DNA of 64,000 nucleotides, from the NCBI RefSeq assembly GCF_003992675.1, contig NZ_RZMZ01000017.1:1-64000 (forward strand). Reading direction: 5' to 3'. The notes beneath the pieces are model-generated. The model was given only the letters and a program-made list of their open reading frames with translations. It did not search any database and was not told where the DNA came from. This DNA comes from Flagellimonas marinaquae (GTDB lineage Bacteria > Bacteroidota > Bacteroidia > Flavobacteriales > Flavobacteriaceae). Numbering within the stretch: the first letter of the stretch is position 1; each line of letters opens with the position of its first letter. The translations under genes and the position numbers were made by a program. Shown piece by piece: positions 1 to 9,308 of this stretch.

Positions 1-2355
1 GCCCAGATCTTCCCCGTACAGGTCACCCCACAAATTTTGCCGCCCTACAGTTTTCGGTTGTCCGACTACGCTACCAGCACCCGTGAAAAGCTTTTTGTGA
101 ACCTATTGCTCACCGATGCTATGGAATCCGGTAGACGTGTGCGCTTACGGATGAACGTGGAAGGCCCCGGAATCAGTTTTCGGACGGTGGACTTTGTGGC
201 GGGCGCCGCGCCCATTGTGCTCAATGGTGGGGTCAACCTGCGGTTGTCCAACTTCGACCTTAGGCCCTACTTTGAGCTGAACAATTTGATCGGCATCAGT
301 CCGCAGCAGTACGGGCAGCAGTTGCCCGAAGGGCAGTACCGTTTCTGCTTTGAGGTGTACGACCAGTTTTCGGGCCAGCGCATCTCCAATAATAGCTGCG
401 CCAATATTTATCTACAGCTCAACGACCCGCCCCTGCTCAACGTTCCCTTTCGCGGCGATGTGGTGACGGCACAGCAGCCGCAGAACCTCATTTTCAACTG
501 GACCCCAAGGCACATCAACGCCGCTGGGGTACAGTACGAGTTCACCCTAAAGGAACTGTGGGACACGGGCATGGACCCGCAGGCCAGTTTTTTTGCCGCA
601 CCGCCACTGTACCAGACCACCACCTTTGCCAACACGCTGCACTACGGTCCCGCACAGACGCCCCTTTTGGAGGGCAGGACCTACGGCTGGCAGGTACGCG
701 CCTTTGTGAGCGACGGCTTTACGGAGACCTCCCTGTTCCGTAACAGCGGGATGAGCGAGGTGTACCATTTTACCTACCGTGCCGACTGCCACCCGCCCCG
801 CTTTGTGCTGTCGGAAGCGCAGAACGCGCGAACGGTGCGGATTACCTGGCAAATGGGCGAACAGCTCCGCTATCGGGTACAGTACCGCAAAAAAGGCTAT
901 GGCGACGGGGATTGGTTTGGGCTGTGGTCGCGGACGAACGAAGCGATCATACGCAACTTGGAGCCCGGCACCGTTTACGAGTTTAGGGTAGGTGGGGATT
1001 GTAGCCCCCTCTTGGTCTCCCCCAAAGGGGGAGAAGGTAGTGGAGACGGAATTTCGTTCTCGCCCATCCACGAGTTTACCACGCCCACCGAGGAAGAGAT
1101 GGCCTATTACAATTGTGGCATCCCGCCCGAAATTGAGATCGGCAACCAAGAGCCTTTGTTGAACCTTGGGGTGAACGAAGTGTTTACGGCAGGGGATTTT
1201 CCGGTTACCGTGGTTGAGGTAAAGGGCAACAATGGTAGGTTTTCGGGACAGGGCTTTATTACTGTGCCTTACTTGGCGAACACCAAAATAGCGGTTGGGT
1301 TCACAAACATCACGATAAACACGGATTACGAACTTATTGATGGTATCGTAGAAACACATTATGACCCCACTTGGGGAAATATTGGGGACTTAGATGCATT
1401 TGTTGAGGATATTGGGGAGTTGTTCAATGCATTGTTCTCACAAAAAGAAGAATTGTTGGCACAACTTTCAGAGGCCGAAAGCTTTGATGAACAGCAGGGA
1501 ATCATCTCACAGATCAATGATTTAGAGGTAACCATAGGGCAACAAATAGACCAAATTCCAAATAAGGAAAACCTACCGCAAGAATTACAGGACGAATTGG
1601 AAAGTTTAAAACAGGAAGGGGATATTGTTGCTAACTCCACTTTAACTCCCCAAGAAATAGAATCCATTTCAACCGCTGATGCCAAACGAAGGGAGCGGAT
1701 TAGCGAGATAGCAGCAATTGTGGAGGACGAATTAAGTTCTGAAAAACCTAAATATCAACTATTTGGTGTTAGCATAACCGATGATGTTATGAAGCTAAGT
1801 TTTGAAACGGATAATTTCAATTTCATAACGGGATATGGGGAGGATCCTACAGCACTTTACAAAATAAAATATAAAGCATTCTATTCAGCTTTTAAAGGTT
1901 TGAGTAGAACCAAACAATTGGAATTGCTTAAAAGGCTGAAAATACCAACTAAGCTAGCTAACAAAATGGCCTCACACCCTATCTCTCCAGCCGCAGCTAT
2001 AAGCAGTATGACCAGGGCTGAAATGGAAGGATTAAAAGCTCTTCCAATCTTTGGAGATCTTGTGGAAATAATTTTATCAGATTTTGAAAGTGATGCAAGG
2101 GCTATTGATAATATGATAAAATGGGATGATGTTAGGCAAGATTTTTATACTATGATAAATTCGGAGACCCTAGAAGATGTAATTATGATTTATACTGATT
2201 TCAATCTTTATGAAAAAACAACGATTAATACAACAGAAACAGAAGTTTCGGATTCTAGATTTCCACTATGGGACTACAAATATGTTTATTATGGCAGTCA
2301 ATATGGAGAAACACTTTATATTTTTGGAAGATATGACAATCCATTAAGACAATAA
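1..2355 (+). CDS. Large FnIII-repeat surface protein, 3' part, with divergent AT-rich C-terminal tip
   Basis: The frame is open from the first base, so the N-terminus lies outside the window; a TTG at 37 is only the first possible start codon seen here. The visible 784 residues begin with beta-rich FnIII-like units. One covers roughly residues 140-260 and ends in YGWQVRAFVSDG. Another covers about 265-365 and contains VRITWQ and LEPGTVYEFRVGG. A conserved-looking beta segment follows (about 365-460). After it come a charged, probably coiled-coil stretch (about 470-580) and an alpha-rich tail that I do not recognise. The first 1.25 kb is clearly GC-rich and the remainder AT-rich, which suggests the C-terminal third was exchanged separately. 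A palindromic repeat is translated in frame near base 1016. The next gene begins 10 bases after the stop. Probably cell-surface or secreted (inference); the function of the tail is unknown. Confidence 0.8.
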   Translation, partial: AQIFPVQVTPQILPPYSFRLSDYATSTREKLFVNLLLTDAMESGRRVRLRMNVEGPGISFRTVDFVAGAAPIVLNGGVNLRLSNFDLRPYFELNNLIGISPQQYGQQLPEGQYRFCFEVYDQFSGQRISNNSCANIYLQLNDPPLLNVPFRGDVVTAQQPQNLIFNWTPRHINAAGVQYEFTLKELWDTGMDPQASFFAAPPLYQTTTFANTLHYGPAQTPLLEGRTYGWQVRAFVSDGFTETSLFRNSGMSEVYHFTYRADCHPPRFVLSEAQNARTVRITWQMGEQLRYRVQYRKKGYGDGDWFGLWSRTNEAIIRNLEPGTVYEFRVGGDCSPLLVSPKGGEGSGDGISFSPIHEFTTPTEEEMAYYNCGIPPEIEIGNQEPLLNLGVNEVFTAGDFPVTVVEVKGNNGRFSGQGFITVPYLANTKIAVGFTNITINTDYELIDGIVETHYDPTWGNIGDLDAFVEDIGELFNALFSQKEELLAQLSEAESFDEQQGIISQINDLEVTIGQQIDQIPNKENLPQELQDELESLKQEGDIVANSTLTPQEIESISTADAKRRERISEIAAIVEDELSSEKPKYQLFGVSITDDVMKLSFETDNFNFITGYGEDPTALYKIKYKAFYSAFKGLSRTKQLELLKRLKIPTKLANKMASHPISPAAAISSMTRAEMEGLKALPIFGDLVEIILSDFESDARAIDNMIKWDDVRQDFYTMINSETLEDVIMIYTDFNLYEKTTINTTETEVSDSRFPLWDYKYVYYGSQYGETLYIFGRYDNPLRQ
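1003..1047 (+). repeat. Palindromic dispersed-type repeat translated in frame inside the FnIII gene
   Basis: A perfect 8-bp stem TCTCCCCC/GGGGGAGA (1016-1023 and 1027-1034) with an AAA loop is flanked by CCCCCT and AAGGTAGTGGAGA. It encodes a low-complexity, Gly/Ser/Pro-rich stretch that interrupts the end of an FnIII unit, between VGGDC and FSPIHEFTTP. Elements of this CTCCCCCTTTGGGGGAG type are familiar from intergenic regions of flavobacterial genomes (recollection, not checked here). Confidence 0.55.
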
Positions 2356-2365
2356 GGACGTGGTT

Positions 2366-3082
2366 ATGAAAGCATCAATCAAAGTAGGTTTGTTCTTTTT
2401 AATTATGGCAATTAGTTGTAATTATAAGAGTGAAAAAACAATTAAAACATATCATCCAAACAATGTTTTAAAACGGAAATATACGGTTGGCCCAAATGGA
2501 GTGATGAATGGATTGGACTCTACCTTTCGCATTGACGGGACACTAAGAGAGGTCTGTTTCTGGAAACAAGGTAAATTAACTGATAGTGTAGTGAAATTTG
2601 ACTATGAAGGCGTTGTTTCAAAAATTGGAAGAATAAGAGATGAAAAACTCACTTTTTATCGAATAGATGGAACAATTGAAAGTGAGGTAATGTTATTGAA
2701 TGGTTTAAAAAATGGGTTGGAAGTCCAATTTGATATAGATGGAAAAATTATAGGCTTTAAAAGTTACAAGAACAACTTTGAAGATGGGGTGTTGATTCAA
2801 TTTAATAAAGGTTTGACCCCAAAATACATCAAACAATTAAATGGTAGAGACAAAGCACAAATTTTGACAAGTCACTATGATAATGGTCTATTAAAAACAT
2901 TAAGGTTATACAACGATGATGAAAATGGTTATAGAATCTTATTTCACTCAAACGGGGTTCTTAAATCAATAAGTCAAATTAGGCATGGTAAAGCACATGG
3001 ACTAAAATTCTCCTTTACGGCTGATGGAAAGTTTAGTAAGAAAGATAACTATGAGAATGGAGAAATAAAGAATACATTTTAA
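2366..3082 (+). CDS. MORN/YwqK-type repeat lipoprotein, candidate immunity protein
   Basis: This is a 238-residue protein with a lipoprotein signal peptide ending in MAISC, so it is probably anchored in the membrane facing the periplasm or surface. The mature part consists of short beta-hairpin repeats of the MORN/YwqK antitoxin type, for example YRIDGTIESEVMLLNGLKNG and SNGVLKSISQIRHGKAHG. A GTG at 2360 is in frame, but ATG 2366 gives a better signal peptide and leaves AAGGA at a sensible distance. The gene follows the FnIII protein after 10 bases and shares its AT-rich composition, so the two were probably acquired together. MORN-type proteins are frequent immunity partners of secreted toxins (family knowledge). 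That this one neutralises the FnIII protein tail is inference from position and composition only. Confidence 0.7.
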   Translation: MKASIKVGLFFLIMAISCNYKSEKTIKTYHPNNVLKRKYTVGPNGVMNGLDSTFRIDGTLREVCFWKQGKLTDSVVKFDYEGVVSKIGRIRDEKLTFYRIDGTIESEVMLLNGLKNGLEVQFDIDGKIIGFKSYKNNFEDGVLIQFNKGLTPKYIKQLNGRDKAQILTSHYDNGLLKTLRLYNDDENGYRILFHSNGVLKSISQIRHGKAHGLKFSFTADGKFSKKDNYENGEIKNTF

Positions 3083-3093
3083 AAACTCTGAAA

Positions 3094-3210
3094 GTGGAAG
3101 AAATTCTAAAAATTATCATAGAGATCTTGTACGGCTCCAAAAAGATGCTTGCCATATTAGGAATTATAATTATTCTGATTTTTATTGTAATGACATTGCT
3201 GAGTGACTAG
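3094..3210 (+). CDS. Small single-span membrane protein (38 aa)
   Basis: A GTG-initiated frame of 38 codons starts 11 bases after the MORN lipoprotein. It has an amphipathic N-terminal part containing EILYGSKK, followed by a strongly hydrophobic segment (roughly residues 18-36) ending in MTLLSD. The order of charged helix, KK and membrane span looks designed rather than random. There is no strong RBS, which is usual in this group. I cannot assign a function; it may be a third part of the effector/immunity unit or an unrelated small membrane protein. Confidence 0.45.
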   Translation: MEEILKIIIEILYGSKKMLAILGIIIILIFIVMTLLSD

Positions 3211-3332
3211 TTCTTTAGTATGAGTAAGAGGTTTAATGATTAGATTAATAAGGCTCTTTGTAATAAAGGGGTTTAATTACTTGCGAGATGCTCGCATCTA
3301 GAGAGCCATCGTAAAGATTGCCGGAATAAGTT

Positions 3333-6300
3333 TTACTTATCCTTCCCCAAGGAAACTTTATAATCGTCAATATTTCCGTGGATTTTTAAGTTGAGATAGC
3401 GTATTTTCTTGGTAGGGTCCACTTCAATGATTTTGTCATCCGTAGGAATGGAGTCCTTATCTTTTTTATTGCCAAACAGTTTATAAACCGCTGCCCTTTT
3501 CACCGTTTTCCATGGAATCCTAATGTAATATTCCATATTCTGTTCCATATCTTGGGTGCCAGAAAGTTCCATATGTCCCAAAGTGGATTCAATGGTCATG
3601 TCGGGGATGGTCATCTTTCCTTTGGTAATGTCCAAACGATTCTGAAGGGTGTCAAACCGGACATTTCTCAGGTTTTTATCTCCCATATAATCGGATAGCA
3701 TGAGCATGGGTTTATAATTCACCAAGCGTCCGTTAAGTACTTGAACTTCCATGTGTATTTCCGATTCGTCCAAATCGGGAACCAAATCGGGATAAACCCT
3801 TATTTTTCCATTGATTTGCGAAGAGACTTTTCCATGCAAATTTTCTGAGACCAGATGGTCTTGACCAAAGTTTTCAAATTTGAATAACAATTGATCCAAA
3901 TCCACGTCGCGAAGGGTTAGGTTGGGACTCAAATAAATACGCTTTGGATCACTGCCGTTAAAGTAACCCGACATATTGAACTGTCCACCCGCGGCATCCA
4001 TGCTCAAGGTATCTACATACACGAAGTGGTCTTTTGTGGTACGTAAACTGGCGTTGATATTTTTAAAATCGATTCGATTACGGATAAAATGGCCCACGCG
4101 GACATCAAATTTCATATCGGTAAAAGGCAATTCATAAATATTGAATGCTGTTGCATGCTGCAGCACCGTGCTCGAATCGATTTCTGAGGTGTTTTTTGGT
4201 GTGGGAGCTGTGGTGTTGAAGCTAAAAAGCTCATCATAATCGATATAGTCCGCGTTCAATGCTAAACTATTGTCATGTTTTCGGATACTTTGGTCCTCAC
4301 CTAAAAAGTAGTTGAGGTTCACTTCAAAAACTGTCCTCCCAATTTGGCCGTGCAGGTTTTCGATGACCAACTGTTCGTCCTCGTAATGTATGCGACCGTT
4401 GAAATCCTGAAAGCGCATGGGATGTAGGTGCATTTTGGTATCCAATCTATCCACATCCAAGTCAATGGAATGCAATGCGGAATCCTTGTAATGCATGCTT
4501 GAATTGATATGCATGGTCAAGTTTTCAAATTCCTCATGGCGATATTCCTCAGGAACATAGTTTTCACCATTGTAGGTAAATAAATCCTCGAGGCGTAGTA
4601 GGTCCGAGGCCAAAGTGACATCAAGATCCACGTCGCCGTTGAGCGTGTCCTTCATCCAAAAACGGTAATCGTGGACCAATCCGTTGAAGTGAAAGTCAGA
4701 ATCGTCAATATAGCCTGTAAAATCCATTATTTTCAAATCTTTGTCATCGATGAGGACGTCAGCATGAAAATCGTGGAATTGGTGGGGATAGTGTTTGAGT
4801 TCCGCATATAAGCTATCCACAAAAAATTCGCCTTTGGGCAAATATTCGGTTTCGGTGAAGTTTTTGGCCGATGCAACAAACGAAAAACCGGCACTTAGAT
4901 CGGTGATTTGTTCATTGATGCCCTTGTTTTCGGTCGCGGAGTAGCCCGTCAACTCGGCAAGGTCGATTCTATTCGATTGTAGCTCTAGATGCACTTTCAC
5001 AGGTGTTTCTGTATGATGTACAATGGCGGGAAGGTCTGATATGTATCCGGTCATGGAAAGATCGGAATTGCCCATCGAAAGATTGAAGGTGTCCAAGGTA
5101 GCTTGCTTGCCCTCCATAATAAGATGCACATCAAGTTGTTTTAGGGGAGCCGGCATATTGGATGACGCAATACTTAAATTGGTTACTTTGAGCTCACTGA
5201 AGTACGCCTGATTCAGGTCGCTAAGCGCACTTTCGGGATTGTCCAGGTCTATAACGTCGTGAAAATTCATCTTTAGTGAAACATTCCCCGAAGCATTTTC
5301 AATTTCGGTAAGGTTTAAAAACTTGGTCATGAACGCCAAATTAAAATCCACATCCAATTGCACGTCCACCTCAGGTTCTTCGAAGTTTTCGACCCTAATG
5401 GAACCCGTAAAATTACCGGACTCTAATTTGGCATTCATATTGGCCAGTGAGAATTTCATGGTTTTTAAACTACGGTCTTTCCCGTTGGTAAAATACCCAT
5501 TAAACCCCATTTGATTGATGCGCTTTCGCTCCTTGGTGTTTTCAAGAAAGGCTTCGCTGGCACCAAATTCAGCTTCAATAAAGGGCATCTTTCCATTCTT
5601 GAGGGGTCCTTGCACTGTCCCATTAAAATAAATGTTCCCTTGATTTTTATAACTTTCCAGCACGGGGATAAGGTCGTCCGGGGCAAAAGCGATGAGCATA
5701 TCAAAATTGGGTTTGGTTCCCTTTACCCTAAGGTCGATGTTCATGTCGTTTTTGGTCTCAAAGGCACCAGTCAATTCAAAATCACCGTGCTCCATGGTAA
5801 TGTTGGAAGGCTTTATTTGAAGTAGGCCAGTTTCTTCATCGAAGGAGATATCTGTATTGAGCTCAAAATCCTTATGATGGATATAAGTTGCTTTGCCATT
5901 GTTGAATATATTTAGCACGAACTGGGTTTCAACATGGGCTGTAATAAAATCTTCACCCCATTTGAGACCGCCTTCGGCCTTATGGATAAAGGTTTCAATA
6001 TCCATATTTGTGGCTTCATCCAATTTATGGATGTCCAAGTTTTCCAGTTTGATTTTTTTCAGGTGTATGTTGATAGGCTCGGCTTCTTCGGTTTCGTTGG
6101 TACTTTGGAGCGCGTTTTGAAGATTGTTCGTCCCATCGGGGTGTATCACTATATGGAATGTTCCCTCCTTGACCCGAAGTGACTGAATGTCATAGTTTCC
6201 CTGAACAATATCCCAAAGATTCAAACCGACATACAGATGGTCCACCTCCATGATCAGCGGTGCATTATCAGCTTTGGTTTCATAAACTTCAAGGTCGTAC

Positions 6301-6530
6301 AACTTCATGGAGATATATGGAAAGTTGCCGAAGAGCGATAATTTGGAATCCGCTACCAAAATGCGCCCTTCGTGTTGTTCATTGAGCGCATTGATATTTT
6401 CCTGAATAATTTCTTTTTGTGCCCGGTGGATATAAAGCAACAAAGCCCCAAATAGCAATGTTGGCAATAGGATGGAAAGGACGATCAACCGCAACCAGAA
6501 CTTTCGCTTTTTTAAAAATATGAATTTCAT
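3333..6530 (-). CDS. AsmA-family inner-membrane protein
   Basis: This is a 1065-residue protein with one N-terminal transmembrane helix (about residues 12-33, rich in Leu/Ile) after a basic KKRKFW segment, followed by a very long beta-rich periplasmic part. Recurrent features are typical of AsmA-like proteins: a short DSKLSLFGNFPYISMKLYDL unit near residue 60, and a C-terminal AsmA_2-like region with repeated LxGxxxL turns and GKMTIPDMTIESTLGHMELS near residue 980. AsmA proteins are thought to be rod-like bridges that carry lipids between membranes (family knowledge). It is transcribed alone; the nearest genes face the other way or are unrelated. The function is assigned at family level only. 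Confidence 0.8.
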   Translation of the reverse strand: MKFIFLKKRKFWLRLIVLSILLPTLLFGALLLYIHRAQKEIIQENINALNEQHEGRILVADSKLSLFGNFPYISMKLYDLEVYETKADNAPLIMEVDHLYVGLNLWDIVQGNYDIQSLRVKEGTFHIVIHPDGTNNLQNALQSTNETEEAEPINIHLKKIKLENLDIHKLDEATNMDIETFIHKAEGGLKWGEDFITAHVETQFVLNIFNNGKATYIHHKDFELNTDISFDEETGLLQIKPSNITMEHGDFELTGAFETKNDMNIDLRVKGTKPNFDMLIAFAPDDLIPVLESYKNQGNIYFNGTVQGPLKNGKMPFIEAEFGASEAFLENTKERKRINQMGFNGYFTNGKDRSLKTMKFSLANMNAKLESGNFTGSIRVENFEEPEVDVQLDVDFNLAFMTKFLNLTEIENASGNVSLKMNFHDVIDLDNPESALSDLNQAYFSELKVTNLSIASSNMPAPLKQLDVHLIMEGKQATLDTFNLSMGNSDLSMTGYISDLPAIVHHTETPVKVHLELQSNRIDLAELTGYSATENKGINEQITDLSAGFSFVASAKNFTETEYLPKGEFFVDSLYAELKHYPHQFHDFHADVLIDDKDLKIMDFTGYIDDSDFHFNGLVHDYRFWMKDTLNGDVDLDVTLASDLLRLEDLFTYNGENYVPEEYRHEEFENLTMHINSSMHYKDSALHSIDLDVDRLDTKMHLHPMRFQDFNGRIHYEDEQLVIENLHGQIGRTVFEVNLNYFLGEDQSIRKHDNSLALNADYIDYDELFSFNTTAPTPKNTSEIDSSTVLQHATAFNIYELPFTDMKFDVRVGHFIRNRIDFKNINASLRTTKDHFVYVDTLSMDAAGGQFNMSGYFNGSDPKRIYLSPNLTLRDVDLDQLLFKFENFGQDHLVSENLHGKVSSQINGKIRVYPDLVPDLDESEIHMEVQVLNGRLVNYKPMLMLSDYMGDKNLRNVRFDTLQNRLDITKGKMTIPDMTIESTLGHMELSGTQDMEQNMEYYIRIPWKTVKRAAVYKLFGNKKDKDSIPTDDKIIEVDPTKKIRYLNLKIHGNIDDYKVSLGKDK

Positions 6531-6623
6531 ATTCGCTATACTGTTAATCCTGACCCCATTTTAATTCCAATGAGTATGACTGATGATTAAGCGTTCCGTA
6601 AATAAAGGTTGAGGGTTTTTAAA

Positions 6624-6708
6624 GAGGCTGTTCAAAAAGCGGTAATAGTTGAACTTTATCAGGCTGGCGCTAGAACTGACAGGTAAACTACTCTTTTTAG
6701 ACGGCCTC
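6624..6708. repeat. Imperfect inverted-repeat element, MITE- or IS-end-like
   Basis: GAGGCTGTTCAAAAAG (6624-6639) and CTTTTTAGACGGCCTC (6693-6708) form a 16-bp imperfect inverted repeat enclosing about 53 bases without an open frame. The arm resembles termini common in IS1182-like elements. No transposase and no clear target duplication are visible. The rest of the 6531-6775 gap shows nothing else. Confidence 0.35.
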
Positions 6709-6775
6709 ACTGGTATAACTCATCTCTGGGGTGAATTATTGCAGTTGAACCGACCTTTTTAATTGTTGCTACGCG

Positions 6776-7309
6776 TTATCGTGCTAAGATTAAAACACAC
6801 CATTCCCGTTCACTGGATCTATAGATGGTCAGGGGCTTAAATCCTACAGCTTTGTGTGCAGCCAATGACCTCTTGTTTTTGGCATCCACTTCGGTGATGA
6901 TTTGATCAAAACCATTCGGCAATTGCTTCTTCATGGTTTGGTACAGCTTTCTAAAAACACCTTGTCCCCGGTGACCTTTGGCCACACATATTTGACCCAT
7001 TACCATGTAATCGTCTTTGCCTCCAAGAACCTTGTCAATCTCATGGAACATGGGGCGAAGCACTTCAATAGCATCCGCAAATTTGGGGTGCATGCATAGG
7101 GCGTAGCCCACCACTTCCTGCTCATCCACGGCAATGAAGTGTCCGCACATATCGTTCATGGCCTTAAGGACATCCAGAGAGTGCTCCACCGTCACAAATC
7201 CTTCTTTTTCGCTTTCCGCTTGGCTGATATTTTTGATGAGGTTACGCTGCTGTAGGTCCAGAATCTGTTCCAGTTCCTTTACCGTTTCCGCTTGCTTGTA
7301 CACCATCAT
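6776..7309 (-). CDS. GNAT-family N-acetyltransferase
   Basis: This is a 177-residue single-domain GNAT protein. The acetyl-CoA binding loop is visible as QICVAKGHRGQGVFRKLY (about residues 107-124), which matches the R/Q-x-x-G-x-G/A signature. It is followed by the usual beta5/alpha segment ITEVDAKNKRSLAAHKAVGF. The acceptor substrate cannot be told from sequence. The start codon ATG at 7309 abuts the TAA of the M61 peptidase upstream (TAAATG), so the two genes are very likely co-transcribed and translationally coupled. Confidence 0.85.
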   Translation of the reverse strand: MMVYKQAETVKELEQILDLQQRNLIKNISQAESEKEGFVTVEHSLDVLKAMNDMCGHFIAVDEQEVVGYALCMHPKFADAIEVLRPMFHEIDKVLGGKDDYMVMGQICVAKGHRGQGVFRKLYQTMKKQLPNGFDQIITEVDAKNKRSLAAHKAVGFKPLTIYRSSEREWCVLILAR

Positions 7310-9106
7310 TTACTCCACTTTGAGCCAAGCTTTTCGGTGTTCCAGCACTTGTTTGGATGGTTTTTTACCCTTATCTTCCATCAAACTAAAGACATAATCT
7401 GGACTGGGGGTCAAGGTTATTTCGGTGGTTTTTTCTTCTCCAAAACGGGTGAATTTCACCTCTAATGGTTCGCCCAAAGCAAATTGTTTCAAGTAGTCAT
7501 CAAACGACTGTTCTTCCAGAAAAGGTTCGTTATTGATGCTTAAAATCAAATCACCATTGTCCAACCCGGCTTTGTACGCTGGACTTTCGATTTTCGTGTT
7601 CCTGAGAATCATATAACCCGATTTATCAGGACTCATCGAAACATAGGCCCCAAAATAAGGCGAGGCTTTAGGCTGTTCCAAAACCACACCAACGGAGGTC
7701 ATTAAGTTTTTGTAGTCGGGCATATCACTTTTGTAGATATACTTATTGAAGAAATCGTCGCCAAAAGTTTTGCCTGCATACGCATTCAACGCATCATGTA
7801 AATTTTGAATGGTATAGGGAATTTCCGGTTTTCCGTATTTGTTCCAAACCAATTTCATATAATCATCCAAATTGAGTCCTTTTTCGCGAAGCGAAAGATC
7901 CAATGCCAAACCTAGAACACTTCCGTAGGAGTAGTATGAAATGAACATATTCTCACGGTTGACTGGATCAACAGACGTAGCAGCATCTACAAAAGGCGCT
8001 TGGAAACTCATTTCTATGGGATTAAAAAATTGTCGGGCAGGGGAGTTCCAAACATAATTAAAGGTTCCTGCCAATCCTTCCACGTAGTCTTTCGGTGTGG
8101 AAAGTCCTGCTCTGCATAAAATCAAGCCTGTGTAGTAGCTGGTAAAGCCCTCGGCAAACCATAGTGCACCGCTCATATTGGCCTCTTCAAAATCGAAAGG
8201 TTCCAAGGTTTTTGGTCGGATGCGCTCCACGTTCCAGGCATGGAAAAACTCGTGGGATACGGTACCGATGTTGCGTTCCATGCCTCCATTGGCCAAGCTG
8301 CGTGTACTCGTTAAAATAGTGGAATTTCGATGCTCCATCCCATCGCCAGAGGCATTGGGAATATAGCAAGCCAAAAAGGTGTAGCTTCCATAATCAAAAT
8401 TGGGCAGTTCGCCATACACCTCTTTCTCGGCCAGCACAACTTTTTTCACTTTTTCAAAATATTCGTCTGCTTCCGCTTTGGTACCGTTATGATGCAGGGC
8501 CAGACGAATCGTTTGTCCGTCCACCTCAAAAGAGCGAACCATATAATTGCTGATTTCAGTAGGACTGTCCATAAAATATTGAAGGTTGGGAGCAGTATAG
8601 GTGGTCCCAGAAACCAAAGGGAGCTGGGTGGCCACCTTCCAATCCAAATCTTCACGAACGTTAAAGGTTACTTCGATACCCCGTTCGCTTAATTGAGGTG
8701 AGAACATAAACGTTGCTGGAATGTTCAGGTGGGCATGGGTTTCATCCACCTGCGAATAAGTACCGTCGCTACGATTGGCAAACAGAATGTAGCTAATGTT
8801 GATAGTGCCATCGTGCCCGCTGACCTCCCAAGCGTATGGATTGGGACGTGTGACTTTTAAGGCTTTGCCCTTGCTGTCCGTGGCTTTGAAATCATACACA
8901 TTCTTAGCAAATTCATGGAGTGCGTAGCGACCTGGAGAGGTGCGGCTCATCCGAAACTCCACGGTATCCTCTGTTAAGTTGGGAAAAGTAGCCTGGATAA
9001 CAGCCTCGTGGTGAACAGCATTTTTAAAAGAAATTTGATAGGAATTGGTCTGGGCATTTATCACTAGCCCAACAACTAGAGCGAAAAAAGTAAGGGTAAA
9101 TCTCAT
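7310..9106 (-). CDS. M61-family metallopeptidase with C-terminal PDZ domain
   Basis: Secreted or periplasmic zinc peptidase of the M61 (glycyl aminopeptidase-like) family. The start at 9106 is chosen because it gives a clean signal peptide (MRFTLTFFALVVGLVINAQ); an upstream in-frame ATG adds nine unlikely residues. The N-terminal beta domain is followed by the catalytic motif HEFFHAW (HExxH at about residues 285-289). A downstream Glu in WFAEGF (about 319) serves as third zinc ligand. A C-terminal PDZ domain lies at roughly 475-555, containing AGLDNGDLILSINNEPF. At 598 residues the length is normal for the family. It is the first gene of a two-gene unit with the GNAT protein. Confidence 0.9.
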   Translation of the reverse strand: MRFTLTFFALVVGLVINAQTNSYQISFKNAVHHEAVIQATFPNLTEDTVEFRMSRTSPGRYALHEFAKNVYDFKATDSKGKALKVTRPNPYAWEVSGHDGTINISYILFANRSDGTYSQVDETHAHLNIPATFMFSPQLSERGIEVTFNVREDLDWKVATQLPLVSGTTYTAPNLQYFMDSPTEISNYMVRSFEVDGQTIRLALHHNGTKAEADEYFEKVKKVVLAEKEVYGELPNFDYGSYTFLACYIPNASGDGMEHRNSTILTSTRSLANGGMERNIGTVSHEFFHAWNVERIRPKTLEPFDFEEANMSGALWFAEGFTSYYTGLILCRAGLSTPKDYVEGLAGTFNYVWNSPARQFFNPIEMSFQAPFVDAATSVDPVNRENMFISYYSYGSVLGLALDLSLREKGLNLDDYMKLVWNKYGKPEIPYTIQNLHDALNAYAGKTFGDDFFNKYIYKSDMPDYKNLMTSVGVVLEQPKASPYFGAYVSMSPDKSGYMILRNTKIESPAYKAGLDNGDLILSINNEPFLEEQSFDDYLKQFALGEPLEVKFTRFGEEKTTEITLTPSPDYVFSLMEDKGKKPSKQVLEHRKAWLKVE

Positions 9107-9308
9107 TTTTGGCATAGGTTTAAGAGCAACCAAGATACAGTATAATCATCGTAAACGCTATTTTTGTGCAGAGGAGAAGTTTTTGAAAAAGCTGGCGGTT
9201 ACGTTATCACTTCGATTGACTTTTCCTCTAACCATTATTTGGGAATGGCCATAAATGGATTGCTTGGGCAAAATATGTTGGATTGGCTCAAAAAAAATAT
9301 ATGAAAGC

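Noticed and set aside
547..1359. 270-codon open frame on the minus strand within the FnIII gene
   Set aside because: It lies antisense to a clearly coding FnIII frame, has no family character, and contains the read-through of the palindromic repeat; GC-rich coding DNA often leaves such shadow frames.
3252..3307. Nested complementary segments (GGCTCT/AGAGCC around GCGAG/CTCGC) as a structured RNA
   Set aside because: Short arms, no T-tract and no nearby promoter; could be chance.
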